From: Amyelois transitella
Lineage: Eukaryota; Arthropoda; Insecta; Lepidoptera; Pyralidae
DNA: 64,000 nucleotides
Reading direction: 5' to 3'
Assembly (NCBI RefSeq): GCF_032362555.1
Contig: NC_083534.1
Coordinates: 2,651,001-2,715,000, forward strand
Below the pieces are notes generated by a model that saw only the letters and a list, made by a program, of their open reading frames with translations, did not search any database and was not told the DNA's origin. Below, one piece after another: positions 49,666 through 61,200 of the stretch. A program made the position numbers and the translations under genes. Within the stretch, counting starts at the first letter, position 1. Each line of letters opens with the position of its first letter.

Positions 49666-50711
49666 TACTACTGATTGATAATGTTGAAGTAGAAACACTT
49701 ATATCATTAATATTTTTGATACAAAATTACAATTCACAGTAACAAAACCGATGAACAAATCAATCTGAACAAAATGTTTTCAGAAAAACTCCCAAGTGAA
49801 AAACAGAACAGAGTGACTTGACTTGAGTGGCTGAGCTAATGTCAATGTCAATATTGTCAAAATCAAGTCAGGCACATACTTGCTACTCACAGAATTTAGA
49901 CGAAAAATTGAAGCTACACTCATGAGTAAGTGTAGTTGTAGATAAAAAATGAACTCCTATGACCTGATTATTAAACAAGATTCCCAATTTTCGGTTTCCG
50001 TGAGCTTAAAAAAAAGCGTTGCAATCGTTAATCATTATCAGTTAAAAATTTAAATAAGTATGTAATATGTTATAAGTTTCATGTTATGTTTTTGTCTGTT
50101 TGTGGCATCACAAACGGATGCAGCGATTAGTTTTTTTTATTTAATAAACTGTTATGAAATCTTGAGAACAGGAAAATCGTATCCATATCACGATGTAGCC
50201 AAACAACTTAGAAAGAAATAGAGGGGCAACAACTAATTTCAAGGTCAATTTCTACACAAAGTTGGCTGGCTGCAGCAGCCAACAACATTAACGACAACCT
50301 ACGCCGCTGCTGAAGACAATTTAAAAATAAATACCTATCTTAGACTTCCGTGACTTTGACACGCAAAAAAATGCTTATCCTCACAGATGTCGGCGGCCTT
50401 CAGATTAATAGATATTTGATTTCATTATTGCTGTCAAATAATTCATTTAAATGCCTGTTTCTTTCACTCTTACTGAAAATGTGTATGTCCATCCTGTTGT
50501 CGAAAGTGCAATTTTAGTACGTTGCCTAAACTACCTACTCTAGCTGGCAACCACGTTCATTCAGCAAATATTACGTTGATAAATTTCTTTTTGTAAAAAA
50601 TCTTTTATTTATTCATGCGTCGTGAAATTGAATAGGTGTGAATTATTCAATATTTTAATTGTGTATAACGGACGCCGTGGATATAAGACGTGTTATTTTA
50701 AGTTTACGACA
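49666..50711. other. Divergent promoter region, TTC1 / ferredoxin
   Basis: 1046 bp between the two ATGs, with no family A-D repeat, unlike most non-coding DNA here. It is AT-rich with a few GC-richer patches (50245-50300). That suggests both promoters lie here; no TATA box is convincing. Confidence 0.55.
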
Positions 50712-53700
50712 ATGTTCCATAGAAGTTTAGTAAGAACTTTGACCAGTAAAAGTCGGTTATTAAAAATGAATTTTGGGACAAATTCCTGTAAATATACTAA
50801 TATGAGGCCGCTGTCAACAACCCAATTAGCTTTGAACACAGACAAGTAAGTTTTAATTGATAATTTATTGATGTAATAATGTGGGGTAATATCTCATGAA
50901 TTATTCAGGGTTAGAATAATTGTTAATTTGGTTATGGATAAATAACACAAATATAGCTCATAGAAACGGAAGTTCATAAGTTATGAGATTTTCCTAAATT
51001 CAAATGACAAACGTCAGAATAAGGATGGAGTAGAGAAAGATGAATGAAAAAAATACATTTTAAAATAATAATAACATTAAGCTTTTATTAAGTTTATGTT
51101 TCTGGTTGAATAACAGTCCATTGATTATGACAAATTTAAAAATTAACTATGTCGTGCTACAGTACTCCCTCAGCTCTGCCTGCTTTAAACCAAAAATCCT
51201 GTTAATCGCCGTTCCCGCTGGAGTAACAATAAACCCTCTCTTATGGCACCCCTTGACCGCATAAGGAACCGACATGCCAAATTTAAAATTTCTAGACCCA
51301 GCCATTTGTACCAATATGTTGGTTTCCAAGGTCTTACCCTAATTTAAGCTAAATTCTAATCTAATTATTATGTTAATCTAAGTCCTAACTCTCAGTTCCA
51401 ATCTGCTGAAGTACATTATAATGACATCTTTTCTCAATATTTTGACATACATCTGAAAAAATTATAAAATGTTTATACATACATATAATCATGCCTACGT
51501 TCCCAGCGGGGAAGACATAACCAACATTCTCAATGAGACTGAAAGGCAAAAACCATCTGTATGGCTCAATAACGAAATCAAGATTCTATCAGTGACAGGT
51601 TACTAGCCTATCATCTACAAGAAGAATCTTAAGTTATTAACCTTTCCCTTAGTCGCTTTAACAACATTCATGAGAAAAAATTAGAAATAGAGTAGTCCAA
51701 TTCAAAAGTCCCGGGAACCATACAACGATGTAGTCAGAGCCTTATCAAAGGACTGTTGGCTGTGTCTACTCAGTGCCGAGAACGACATGACAAAAGTAAT
51801 AACAGAATAATATTTATTTTATTCTACATACTTACATATAGTCACATCTGTATCCCTTGCAGGGTAGACAGAGCCAACAGTCTTGAAAAGGCCGAAATTT
51901 TTTATTTTATTTTAAACTGTTTTAATTAAATTTAATGTGTACATCAATAAAAAAAAAATGTTTATTGGGTATCTACCAATTACAATGGTTGTGCATGTTG
52001 CTGGAGTCTCCTTTTAAGCAAATTGTATTGATATTTATTTACATAGGATGATGTTAGTTTTATTAACCTTGGTAATATCACGGTCAACACTTTTTTGTAG
52101 CTGATATGGCTTATCACTAGTGGCTGATAACCAATTTAGAGTTTATTCTATTTTTGAAAAGATAATAGTTATCTAGTCAATGGGTTATAGACAAAAATAT
52201 AAATGTGGGATTCTTCTTCTAGGTGATGGGCTAGCAACCTATTTGAATTACTATTCTAAAACTACTTAATTTAAAATTAAATTAAATCAAAATTCCATCA
52301 TTAAGTCATATGCATAGCTGTATGTCGCCATAGCCTTTTCAGAAGACTTTTGGCTCTGTCTACCCTGTAAAGGTCAAATACATAATTATATGTATGTACA
52401 GGGTTCAGCATTAAGTGGAATCTTAGGACCTCTAATTTCCAAACCATTATCTGATTTTAAATTTCATAACAATTTGACCAACAATCAGTAGAATTGAGCT
52501 TAAAATCCAAAATCAAAATGTCTCCTGCTATCTCGCTCATAAATCTATACTAATATTTTAAGCTGAAGAGTTTGTTTGTTTTTTTGAACGCGCTATACTC
52601 AGGAACTTCTGGTTTGAATAGAAAAATTATTTTTGCGTTGAATAGACCATTTATCGAGGAAGGCTTTAGGCTATATTACATCACGCTGCAACTTTTACAA
52701 CATTAGGAGTGAAGAAATAATGGAAAATGTGAAAAAAACGGGGAAAATTATTCATCCTTGGGGGCTTCAGTGATGCCCAAAATAACTATTCCACGCGGAC
52801 GGAGTCGCGGACACTGCTAGTGTAATTATATAGCGGAAAGTTCTGTTCGCGGGTTGGTGCGGGTTTGTCCCGTATATATTATTATTATTAATACTAACAG
52901 ATGTTCTAATGGTGAGGGAAAATATTGTGAGGAAACCTGCACGTTCATGAAACTGGATGTGTGATGATCTATCCAATACGGATTAGGTTCTCCCCTGAAA
53001 AGGTTGCAGAGGTCAGATGGGAGTCGCTTCGTGTAGAAAGCTGACTAACCCAATCTAGAATGCATGATTAAAAGCCTACCCCAGGTTCCTCTCCAGGGTG
53101 GTGAGGATGCATCCGGAACTAAAAGCCAGGAGGAAGAAAACTTCAGTAATAGATAAATATTGATATTTTTTTGCAGAGTGAAGGTAACATTCGTTCTTCA
53201 CGACGGCAAGCGGCTGGAGGCGGAAGCTAAGGTCGGGGACACACTGCTCGACGTGGTCGTGAACAACGACCTCAACATCGAGGGGTACGGCGCGTGTGAA
53301 GGCACCCTTACTTGTTCCACATGTCACGTGATACTGGATCCGAAGGATTTTGACAGGTAATTAATGATATTGTTAAACACACTTAATCTCGAGTATAAGG
53401 CGACTAAGGGTTAAGGCTAACTCATCTAGTGCAGAATCCAATACGGGTTAGTTTCATTGCAAAGGTTGCTGAGGTGTGATTTGAGTTCATATCTTATACA
53501 TAAGTAATTTTTTTTTTGTCTTATACATAGTAAGGGTCACAAAGAATTACAAATGATATTTTTGTTATTTTCATTTGATACAAATTGAAGATTGTGTAAT
53601 TAAAGTGATACATACATACATTAAATCACGCCTCTTTCCCGGAGGGGTAGGCAGAGACTACCTCTTTCCACTTCCTTCGCTTCATCCACATTCTTATGTG

Positions 53701-54007
53701 ACCTCTAAATTTAGACATTCTTTTGTTTTATGCATTTCAATTTATGCGATAGGCTCGCATAAATTGAAATGCATAAAACAATTTAAGTTAATTTTTACGT
53801 AAATTAACTTACTGAACTATCTTTTAAAATATCCTTAATTAATTTTTAAGGCTACCAGAAGAGGCGTGCGAGGTTGAGAAAGACATGCTTGACCTCGCGT
53901 ACGGCCTGACGGATACCTCGCGCCTTGGGTGCCAAATCACCCTGACCAAGGATCTTGATGGGTTGGAGGTCAAGGTCCCAGAGACGATAAACGATGCCAG
54001 GAGTTGA
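50712..54007 (+). CDS. Fdx1: Mitochondrial [2Fe-2S] ferredoxin, FDX1/adrenodoxin type, 3 exons
   Basis: Electron carrier of the mitochondrial matrix, passing electrons from ferredoxin reductase to P450s (ecdysteroid synthesis in insects) and to lipoylation or Fe-S assembly steps (family knowledge). Exons: 50712-50845, 53177-53356, 53851-54007; 156 residues. The first about 40 residues ([20 protein letters not shown]...) are basic, Ser-rich and non-acidic, as in a mitochondrial targeting peptide. The fold starts [13 protein letters not shown]. Cluster ligands are Cys85, Cys91, Cys94 ([16 protein letters not shown]) and Cys132 ([11 protein letters not shown]). The [11 protein letters not shown] and [11 protein letters not shown] segments are the adrenodoxin type rather than the FDX2 type. 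The first in-frame ATG of exon 1 is used. Intron 1 (2.3 kb) is full of SINE copies. An AATAAA near 54586 may be the polyadenylation signal. Confidence 0.95.
51147..51305 (-). other. Short open frame of unknown status, 52 codons, in ferredoxin intron 1
   Basis: On the strand opposite the ferredoxin gene, from ATG at 51303-51305 to a stop at 51147. Reads [52 protein letters not shown]. Its composition is more protein-like than neighbouring intron DNA, and no family A-D repeat overlaps it. I do not recognise it. It might be a small protein, a retrocopy fragment or chance. Confidence 0.25.
51474..51725 (-). mobile_element. Family A element, diverged, full length
   Basis: ATACATACATATAATCATGC tail, AACGAAATCAAGATTCTATC, TTTCCCTTAGTCGCTTTAAC and TCCCGGGAACCATACAA. 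Confidence 0.72.
52208..52398 (+). mobile_element. Family A element
   Basis: GGGATTCTTCTTCTAGGTGA, TGGCTCTGTCTACCCTGTAA and an ATATGTATGTA tail; interrupted by AT-rich filler. A tail-first fragment lies at 51830-51890. Confidence 0.68.
52545..52821 (+). mobile_element. Family B (Lep1-like) element
   Basis: TATACTAATATTTTAAGCTG start and CGGACACTGCTAGTG end, with a small insertion TACAACAT. Confidence 0.78.
52895..53135 (+). mobile_element. Dispersed repeat of the AGGAAACCTGCA type
   Basis: AATATTGTGAGGAAACCTGC, GATGTGTGATGATCTATCCA, TCAGATGGGAGTCGCTTCGT, CTCTCCAGGGTGGTGAGGAT. Related pieces occur near 8560-8700, 11740-12000, 27125-27360, 27800-27950 and 39655-39880. It ends about 40 bp before ferredoxin exon 2. 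Confidence 0.65.
53723..53781. repeat. 27-bp perfect inverted repeat, 5-nt loop
   Basis: Arms 53723-53749 and 53755-53781 (TTGTTTTATGCATTTCAATT...) around TAGGC, in ferredoxin intron 2, about 70 bp before exon 3. Confidence 0.85.
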
Positions 54008-56780
54008 TGTTCAAGGATTCGATCGATTTAACTTAAATGACAAGGTCAAGGCGCCACCCTAGGCCAGGTTAAGTAATACCACAGAATATGTTAGAACTAG
54101 GCATTGTTATACCACGCAAGTAAGTCACATGGGTTTTTAATAAGTATACAAATTTACCAATATTTTTCTTTGGTAAAGTATGGATGAACTTTTGCTAGTT
54201 ACAAGTTGAAAAAAAAAGTAACTGAATTAATTTCTGTAAGTATTTTATTAATCTTTTCTAAAAATAATTTTCAATGTTTGTCTCATTTATCTTACAATTA
54301 GTGTGTACTTCAATGTTTAATACCCCTATGTGATGTTAAAATAATTATTGATAATTGAATTTAATATACTTCCGGCAAAAATAATATTTAATATTAAACA
54401 ATCAAATAGCATAATTATGTGTGTAACCAATGTTGCAGCTATTTATTAAAATATAATTTTAATAAAAAAAACTAATATTATAACAATTACCTACATACAT
54501 AATATTGTTTATGTATTTAAGATTGGAAAAAAAAAATATTTTTTAAATATATGTCGCAAATATGGTATGTATAACCCGATTAAATAAACAAGCGCCATTT
54601 TCAGTATGTATTGTATTTCAATAGGTGCAAATTTAATTAACTTGGTCATAACTGGCTTGGGGTGACAGGACACAGGATATGCTCAAGTTTTCATACGTCA
54701 CTACTTTCACTATCATTTTCTTTACAAATTTCATCTTAATTTAAATATGGCGGGCGCTCTATTTAACGGAAAAGAGCTACGGACTTAGTACACGAAAGTG
54801 CGTGTTTATGAAAACTTAAGCGTACAGAAGAGTTACGAACAAATATTTCAATGTGTTTAATTTTTATGAACATTAATTTTAAATAGCTATATTCCATAGG
54901 GATGAGAGAGAAGAATATAATTCTCTTTGTCATCATAGATAGTAGAAGTTGTTGCCCAAGGCGTCGCTTCCATGGGAAAATGACAATATTATTTTACCAC
55001 AGACAAATGATATAATATTCTAAACCTAGTTTTTTTTTAAATGAATATAACTGGGATCCACGTTTTAAACTTAAAATTCAAATATTACAAGAACAACAGA
55101 ATATAAAAGAGACTACAAAATTATTTTATTATGTTTGACCATATGTTACTGTTTTATTTTTAAGTATAGTTTTTACAAAGTTGTTTTGCTATTTAAAATA
55201 TTAGACAATGATGCAAATAATCATTTTATTATAACAATAATAGATAGTTATTACAATTTATTGTATGCCCGGAACATAACTTGACCTATACATATTGGTA
55301 TAGTCATGTCATGATAACCCTCCGGTTGTGAGAGGAAAATGGTTGGCGGCTATGGCGCCTGCGCAGACCGCTGCCATTTTGGTTCAGGTTATGTGCCCGG
55401 ATGATAAAAATGCTGTAGATGATATTTTCTTTTGTTAATTTTCTATTTCTCATCTTCTCTTCATCTTTGTGTTTTCGGTCGCGTTCGTTTTGGGGCCGCC
55501 ATTAAAGCATGTAAATTTTACATGCCGTGACATGGCAAAGGTTTTCTTGATCCGGCTCTAAGATTTTTGGGAAATTAAGGTGGTATCGAACCATACATAT
55601 GTATGGCCAATCGCACTTGACAATTCAACATTTTTACTTATATTTAATTACTAGGTGACTCGGCCACACCTGAATATTGTTAAATCAATAAAAAACTTAT
55701 AAAATAACAAAAAACTATTTAGTTTTTAAATTAAATGTGTCCAATTTTAATCGTTAAGTATGTACGTACATGATTTGACAAATAAAGTTAAATTTATTCA
55801 ATAAATTTACAGTTGCTAAAATACATATAACCGAATTATGACTAAAATATTTGTTAAAAAATTGGTCAGTAATATCGTGTTTCATCACTGACACGAAATT
55901 TTTATAAAGGTGTTAACACTGAATTGTAAAGTGTGGTACGCTGGCCCCGTAGGCGCGACCTTATCGTTTTGTGTCTGTAGCTTATAAATGACGAGTTGTA
56001 AGAGAAATGTTGTAATTTTGTTTATGTATAAATGAGTTTATATATATAGTTGATATAAATATATTGAGATTTATTTTATTCGTTTGTGTATTATTTGGCC
56101 CTCACATTACCATACCTATTGCTTTGTTTTTAAGAGGCTCAAAGCAATTAAATCTGTCCAATATTTCCAGGTTACCTCGTAGAAAGATTGCGAATTTTAT
56201 AGCGATACTAACAAGGGTGTTTTATACACGTCTTGTCAGTTTGTGTTAACATTGATTGTTTGGAATGACTGGAAGCTAGTTGGCATAGGTGTGTATCTAA
56301 ATCTCTATCCCTGAGCTAAATTTTCACAAGAAACTACTTAGTCCTTTCTACTACATAATATTGATTACTTTGGTTGACTGGAACAAATCCCAATTGGAAT
56401 AAGTCCGCCACCGTACATATTTTTAATTCCGGGAACTGTATTATATCATGTTTTTTTTGTGCAATAAAGAGTTTACGAACGGTTCTGGACGGGTTTGGAT
56501 GAAATTTGGTACACAGTGCGGGTGAAATAAAACCTGAAATAACATAAAAAGTAAGTATTTTTTATCTCGCCATTCACACGAGGCCGAAGTCTCGGGGCGC
56601 AGTTGGTTTATAGAATTGTGTTTATTTTTCACAAACAAAAATACTTGTCAAAATAATCTAGCGTTTATGAATCCCTGCTGGCAAAAGTATATAGGTAAGT
56701 AGGGGAGAATACATGTCCGGCAGTCACAGGACCTTTTCCGGCAGTCGTGCGCCGAAACAAAAGCAGAGAGCACGCGCCAT
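54008..56780. other. Ferredoxin 3' flank, largely repeat-poor AT-rich DNA
   Basis: Almost no family A-D copies for 2.7 kb. An imperfect inverted pair flanks 55265-55403 (TGCCCGGAACATAACTTGAC and GGTTCAGGTTATGTGCCCGG), a possible small MITE. No supported exon or RNA gene. Confidence 0.5.
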
Positions 56781-56840
56781 TTTATATAAAAATAGGCGGG
56801 AAAAGTTACCGCGCCGCGTTCTCGAGTTGAATTTTATCAA
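56781..56840 (+). promoter_or_regulatory. Possible tetraspanin promoter and non-coding first exon
   Basis: TATATAAA at 56783-56790 is followed by a CG-rich stretch (GTTACCGCGCCGCGTTCTCG) and a donor-like CAA/GTGAGTTT at 56840/56841. The first coding exon has a plausible acceptor (GTATGTTTTAG near 58249), so this may be the 5' UTR exon. Inference only. Confidence 0.33.
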
Positions 56841-56867
56841 GTGAGTTTAGAAGTTTAGTTTTATAAA

Positions 56868-56978
56868 TATATAGTCACGTCTATATCCCTTGTGGGGTAG
56901 ACAGAGCCAACAGCCTTGAAAAGACTGATAGGCCACGTTCAGGTTTTTGGCTTGATGATAGAATTGAGATTCAAATAC
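56868..56978 (-). mobile_element. Family A fragment
   Basis: ATATAGTCACGTCTATATCC to GATAGAATTGAGATTCAAAT. Confidence 0.7.
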
Positions 56979-57477
56979 CTAATTTTAGTTTTTTAATATG
57001 CAAAAATGGGATTTTAATTATTTTTATGTTTAAGTAGGTACATCCCGGATTTTTTCTCAAGGATTTTAGAAACTTTAATTTTAATTATTCTTTTTGACGT
57101 TTTATAGGTTTTATTATTAATATTTTTTTTGGTTTAGTGAACTAAGTTAATTAAGTTTGTTAGGTACCTACCGCATGAAAATGTAAATAAATTAAAAATC
57201 GGTATTCACACTCATAAAAACCACGCGTACAAAGTTACGGGTAACAGCTAGTTACTAATCCTGACCCGTATAAGTATTTTTATGTTTCACTTCACCCAAA
57301 TCGAATGAGAGTGTCAATTTCCTTAATTTCTGTGGACAATAAAAAAGTTTTGATAGTTTTTTTTTCATTACAACTTTTACATTTCGTGTCCGGTCAAATC
57401 GTTGGAAGGTAATGACGCTATTGGATTAAAGTGAATTCCATGGCCGACTTTCAGAAGTTTGGTAAATAAAATAAATG

Positions 57478-57656
57478 AGGCTTATAAACTTGGGATTCTT
57501 ATTTTAGGCGATGAGCTAGCAACCTGTCACTATTTTAATCTCAATTCTATCATTAAGCAAAACAGCTGAACGTGGCGTATCAGTCTGTTCAAGACTGTTG
57601 GACTCGACTCTGTCTACCCCGCAGGGGATATAGACGTGATTATATGTATGTATATG
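57478..57656 (+). mobile_element. Family A element
   Basis: AGGCTTATAAACTTGGGATT to GGGGATATAGACGTGATTAT and TATGTATGTA tail; contains an extra GACTC duplication near 57600. Confidence 0.75.
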
Positions 57657-57837
57657 TTGAGACCCAATGAACTGAACATACACATCCAACACGCCTAGTT
57701 TTACTCGCGATAAAAACTGCGTTGCGCGTGCCTTGCGTAGGTACGTACCCCGCATGAGATAAATAAATAAATACTTATAAATAATTGCACGTAAGTTCGA
57801 AACGTGTAACGGGATATTAACTCAACAATACTATAAC

Positions 57838-58106
57838 TATACTAATATTATAAAGCTGAAGAGTTTGTTTGTTTGAACGCGCTAATGTCAGGAACTACTG
57901 GTTCGAATTGAAAAAATCTTTTTGCGTTGAATAGACCATTTATCGAGGAAGGCTTTAGCCTATATAACACCACATTACAACCATAAGGAGAAAAAAATAC
58001 GCAAAAATTCTTTCGTTTCGTAACATCACGCCGCAACTATAAGAAGCAAAGAAATAATGGAAAATGTGAAAAAAACGGGGAAAAAGAAGTCGCGGGCACA
58101 GCTAAT
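57838..58106 (+). mobile_element. Family B (Lep1-like) element, internally rearranged
   Basis: TATACTAATATTATAAAGCT start and GTCGCGGGCACAGCTAATTT end; the middle has a partial repeat of the CATCACGC...AAGAGC region. Confidence 0.75.
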
Positions 58107-58220
58107 TTCATAATAAATACTTATGATAAACATCCAAAACTCAGGCCAATTAGGAAACATTCTTTTCTCATCATGCCGCATGCATGTATTCGAACCCGGG
58201 ACCTCCGGCGTCACGGACAA
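58107..58220 (-). mobile_element. tRNA SINE (family D) fragment
   Basis: Minus strand: B-box-like GGTTCGAATACATGCATGCG after GACGCCGGAGGTCCC; directly follows the family B element. Confidence 0.65.
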
Positions 58221-58273
58221 TGTAACCAGTATGTATGTTTGTATGTTTTAGCGTTGGTGTTATTAAAATTTTG

Positions 58274-61200
58274 ATGGCGACCAAATCTTCATGTGTATCG
58301 ATGTTTGCGGCCGCTGTGCTGATAATGTTCAATATTATTGTCGTGGTGAGTACCTATACTTAACTAGCTCGCACACGCAGCTGTGCTTACGCACCAACTA
58401 CACGCACGTTTTAACGCTTTCTTTACTAATATTATAAAGCTGAAGAGTTTGTTTGTTTGTTTGAACGCGCTAATCTCAGGAAATACTACCATTTATCTAT
58501 CGAGGAAGGCTTTAGGCTATATACCCTAACATCACGCTGCAACTTTTAAGGCGAAGAAGTAATGGAAAAGGTGAAAAAAAAACCAGTAAAATTATTCATC
58601 CTTGAGGGCTTAAATGATGCCCAAAATAACTATTCCACGCGGACGGAGTCGCGGGCACAGCTAGTTTTTGATATAACGTAGATTAATAGTTTAATCTGAA
58701 TACTAATTTATTCAGGTCTATTATTATATAGGACCTCGGTGGCGCAGTAGCAATAAGAATGATTGACCCTGAGACACAAGGTCTCAGATTAGATTCCATA
58801 TATCTAGTTCTAGATGCCGTGTGGTTCCCGGCACCAATAGAAAAAAGAATAGGACCACATATTTTCCATGTATGTCGTAAAAGGCGACTAAGGGATAGGC
58901 TTATAAAATTGAGATTCTTCTTTTATATTTCTTCTTCTGCGATGGGCAAGCAACCTGTCACTATTTAATAACTAAAAATAATTCTAGATAAATAATTATA
59001 TTATATATTTTAACAGTTGGTGTGCCTGACTTTGCTCGCATTTGGAATATGGGCGATTGTGTCTCCTCACACGCTGTCAGCTGTCATTCTAACTGTTCCT
59101 TGTCCTGTCATCAAGGTAGGTGGTAATTGACCATGATATAGCCAGCAATAGGACGTCCTGGTTATGGGTCAGGTCTAGAGTGCCTGAAACCGCCGAGCTT
59201 GCATGAGGAGAGTTATGAATGTGGATGAAGCGAAAGATGTATGCAAAGATCGTTGTAAGTGGAAAGATGTAGTCTCTGTATACCCCTCCGGGCAAAAGGC
59301 ATGATTTTTTGTATGTATGTAATAGGACATATATTTGCCACCAGGCTAGGTCTTATGCCTGAGGAACCGCGGCTCCGACGATGTTGTGTCGAAATCTTTG
59401 CTTGCGCGATTTAGATTCTTTGTTCCTATTGGCTAATAGCGTCGCGTGATTTTATTTTTGTGACTTGGGGCGTATAGATATCGCCACAGAATTGAGATTC
59501 AAATAGTGATAGGTTGCTAGACCGTCGCCAAAAAGAAGAATCCCAAGTTACTAAATATTAAATTTTGAATTTTTGAATTTCTTCATGAGCGGAGCCCCGA
59601 GCAAGACTAGTAGCATATTGCTTAGTAGAATATGGATTAGAAAATGAGTATTCCCTTGGTGCATTTCCGGGGGGTTGCGTGACCACACTAAATTATTTAT
59701 TTGCACTTGTTCTTTTGTGAACCATTGTATGCACTGTAAATACAAAGACAGCGTTTATACTTGTGAAGTTCAATGAACTTAGTTTTGCTGACAGTATGAA
59801 CTACTAGAGGCCGCCCGCGACTTCGTCCGCGTGGAATGCCGAGGGAACTCCGGGATAAAAAGTAGCCTATGTGTAATTCTGGGTCTTCAGCTACCAACAT
59901 ACAAAATTTCATCGTAATCGGTTCAGTAGTATTTGTGTGAAAGATTAACAAACATCCATACTGACATCCTGACATACTCACAAACTTTCGTATTTATAAT
60001 ATTAGCAGGATTTTTTTGTGCCGTGTGGTTCCCGGCACCAATACAAAACAGAATAGGACCACTCCATCTCTTTCCCTTGGATGTTGTAAAAGGCGACTAA
60101 GGGATAGGCTATGAGCTAGCAACCTGTCACTATTTGAGTCTCAATTCTATCATTAAGCTAAATAGCTGAACGTGGCCATTCAGGTTTTTCAAGACTGTTG
60201 GCCCTGTCTACCCCGCAAGGGATAAAGACGTGACCGTATATAGGTATGTATGTAAGTATGCAGGATTTTTTTTGCCTCGGGTTATGGAGAAAAGAAAAAC
60301 TGATATGTCTTTAGCAATGACTGTTGCCTGTGTGGTAGTAGGCTGACTTCGTCATACCCGCTGTCGTGCTGAGGCTGACCCTTGTCCCAATTACCACAAA
60401 AACGGAGAGGAGAAGCAATGAGTTGTATTTAGAACTAGCTGTGCCCGCGACTTCGTCCGCGTGGAATAGTTATTTTGGGCATCATTGAAGCCCTCAAAGA
60501 TGAATGATTTCCCCCGTTTTTTTTCACATTTTTCATTATTTCTTCGCTCTTAATAGTTGCAGCGTGATGTTATATAGCCTAAAGCCTTCCTCGATAAATG
60601 GTCTATTCAACACATACCTAAAGAATTTTTCAATTCGATCCAGTAGTTCCTGAGATAAGCGCGTTCAAACAAACAAACTCTTCAGCTTTATAATATAAGT
60701 ATAGATAGGTAACCAATCAGTGTGTCGTGTAGTTCCTGGCACCAATAGAATAGGAACACTCCATCTCTTTCCCATGGATATCGCAAAAATTGATTAAGGG
60801 ATAGGCTTATAAACTTGGGCTTCTTCTTTTGGGCGACGGGCTAGCAACCTGTCACTATTTGAATCTCGATTCTATCATTTAGCCAAACAGCTGAACGTAG
60901 ACTATCAGTCTTTTCAAGACTGTTTGGCTCTGTCTACCCCGCAAGGGACGTCAACCTGACCAATTGTATGTATGTTAACTAAGATGATGCACAAATACGG
61001 CATTATGTATGTATTATCAATTCTGTGGCAGTAGGCCACGTTCAGACATAGCTGATTGATCGATGACCAAATTTAGCAACCCGTTACAGTTTCGCACGGT
61101 GTCTGTCGCGGCCTGGTGCCGGAGGGGAGTGGGGGGGGGGGGGATGACGTCACCACAATATCGGAAACCATGTAATAGTTACTTACGTGTTGTATTTTTG

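Noticed and set aside
61131-61143. Run of 13 G as a possible functional G-tract
   Set aside because: A homopolymer in intronic DNA with no neighbouring G-runs forming a clear quadruplex; length is error-prone.
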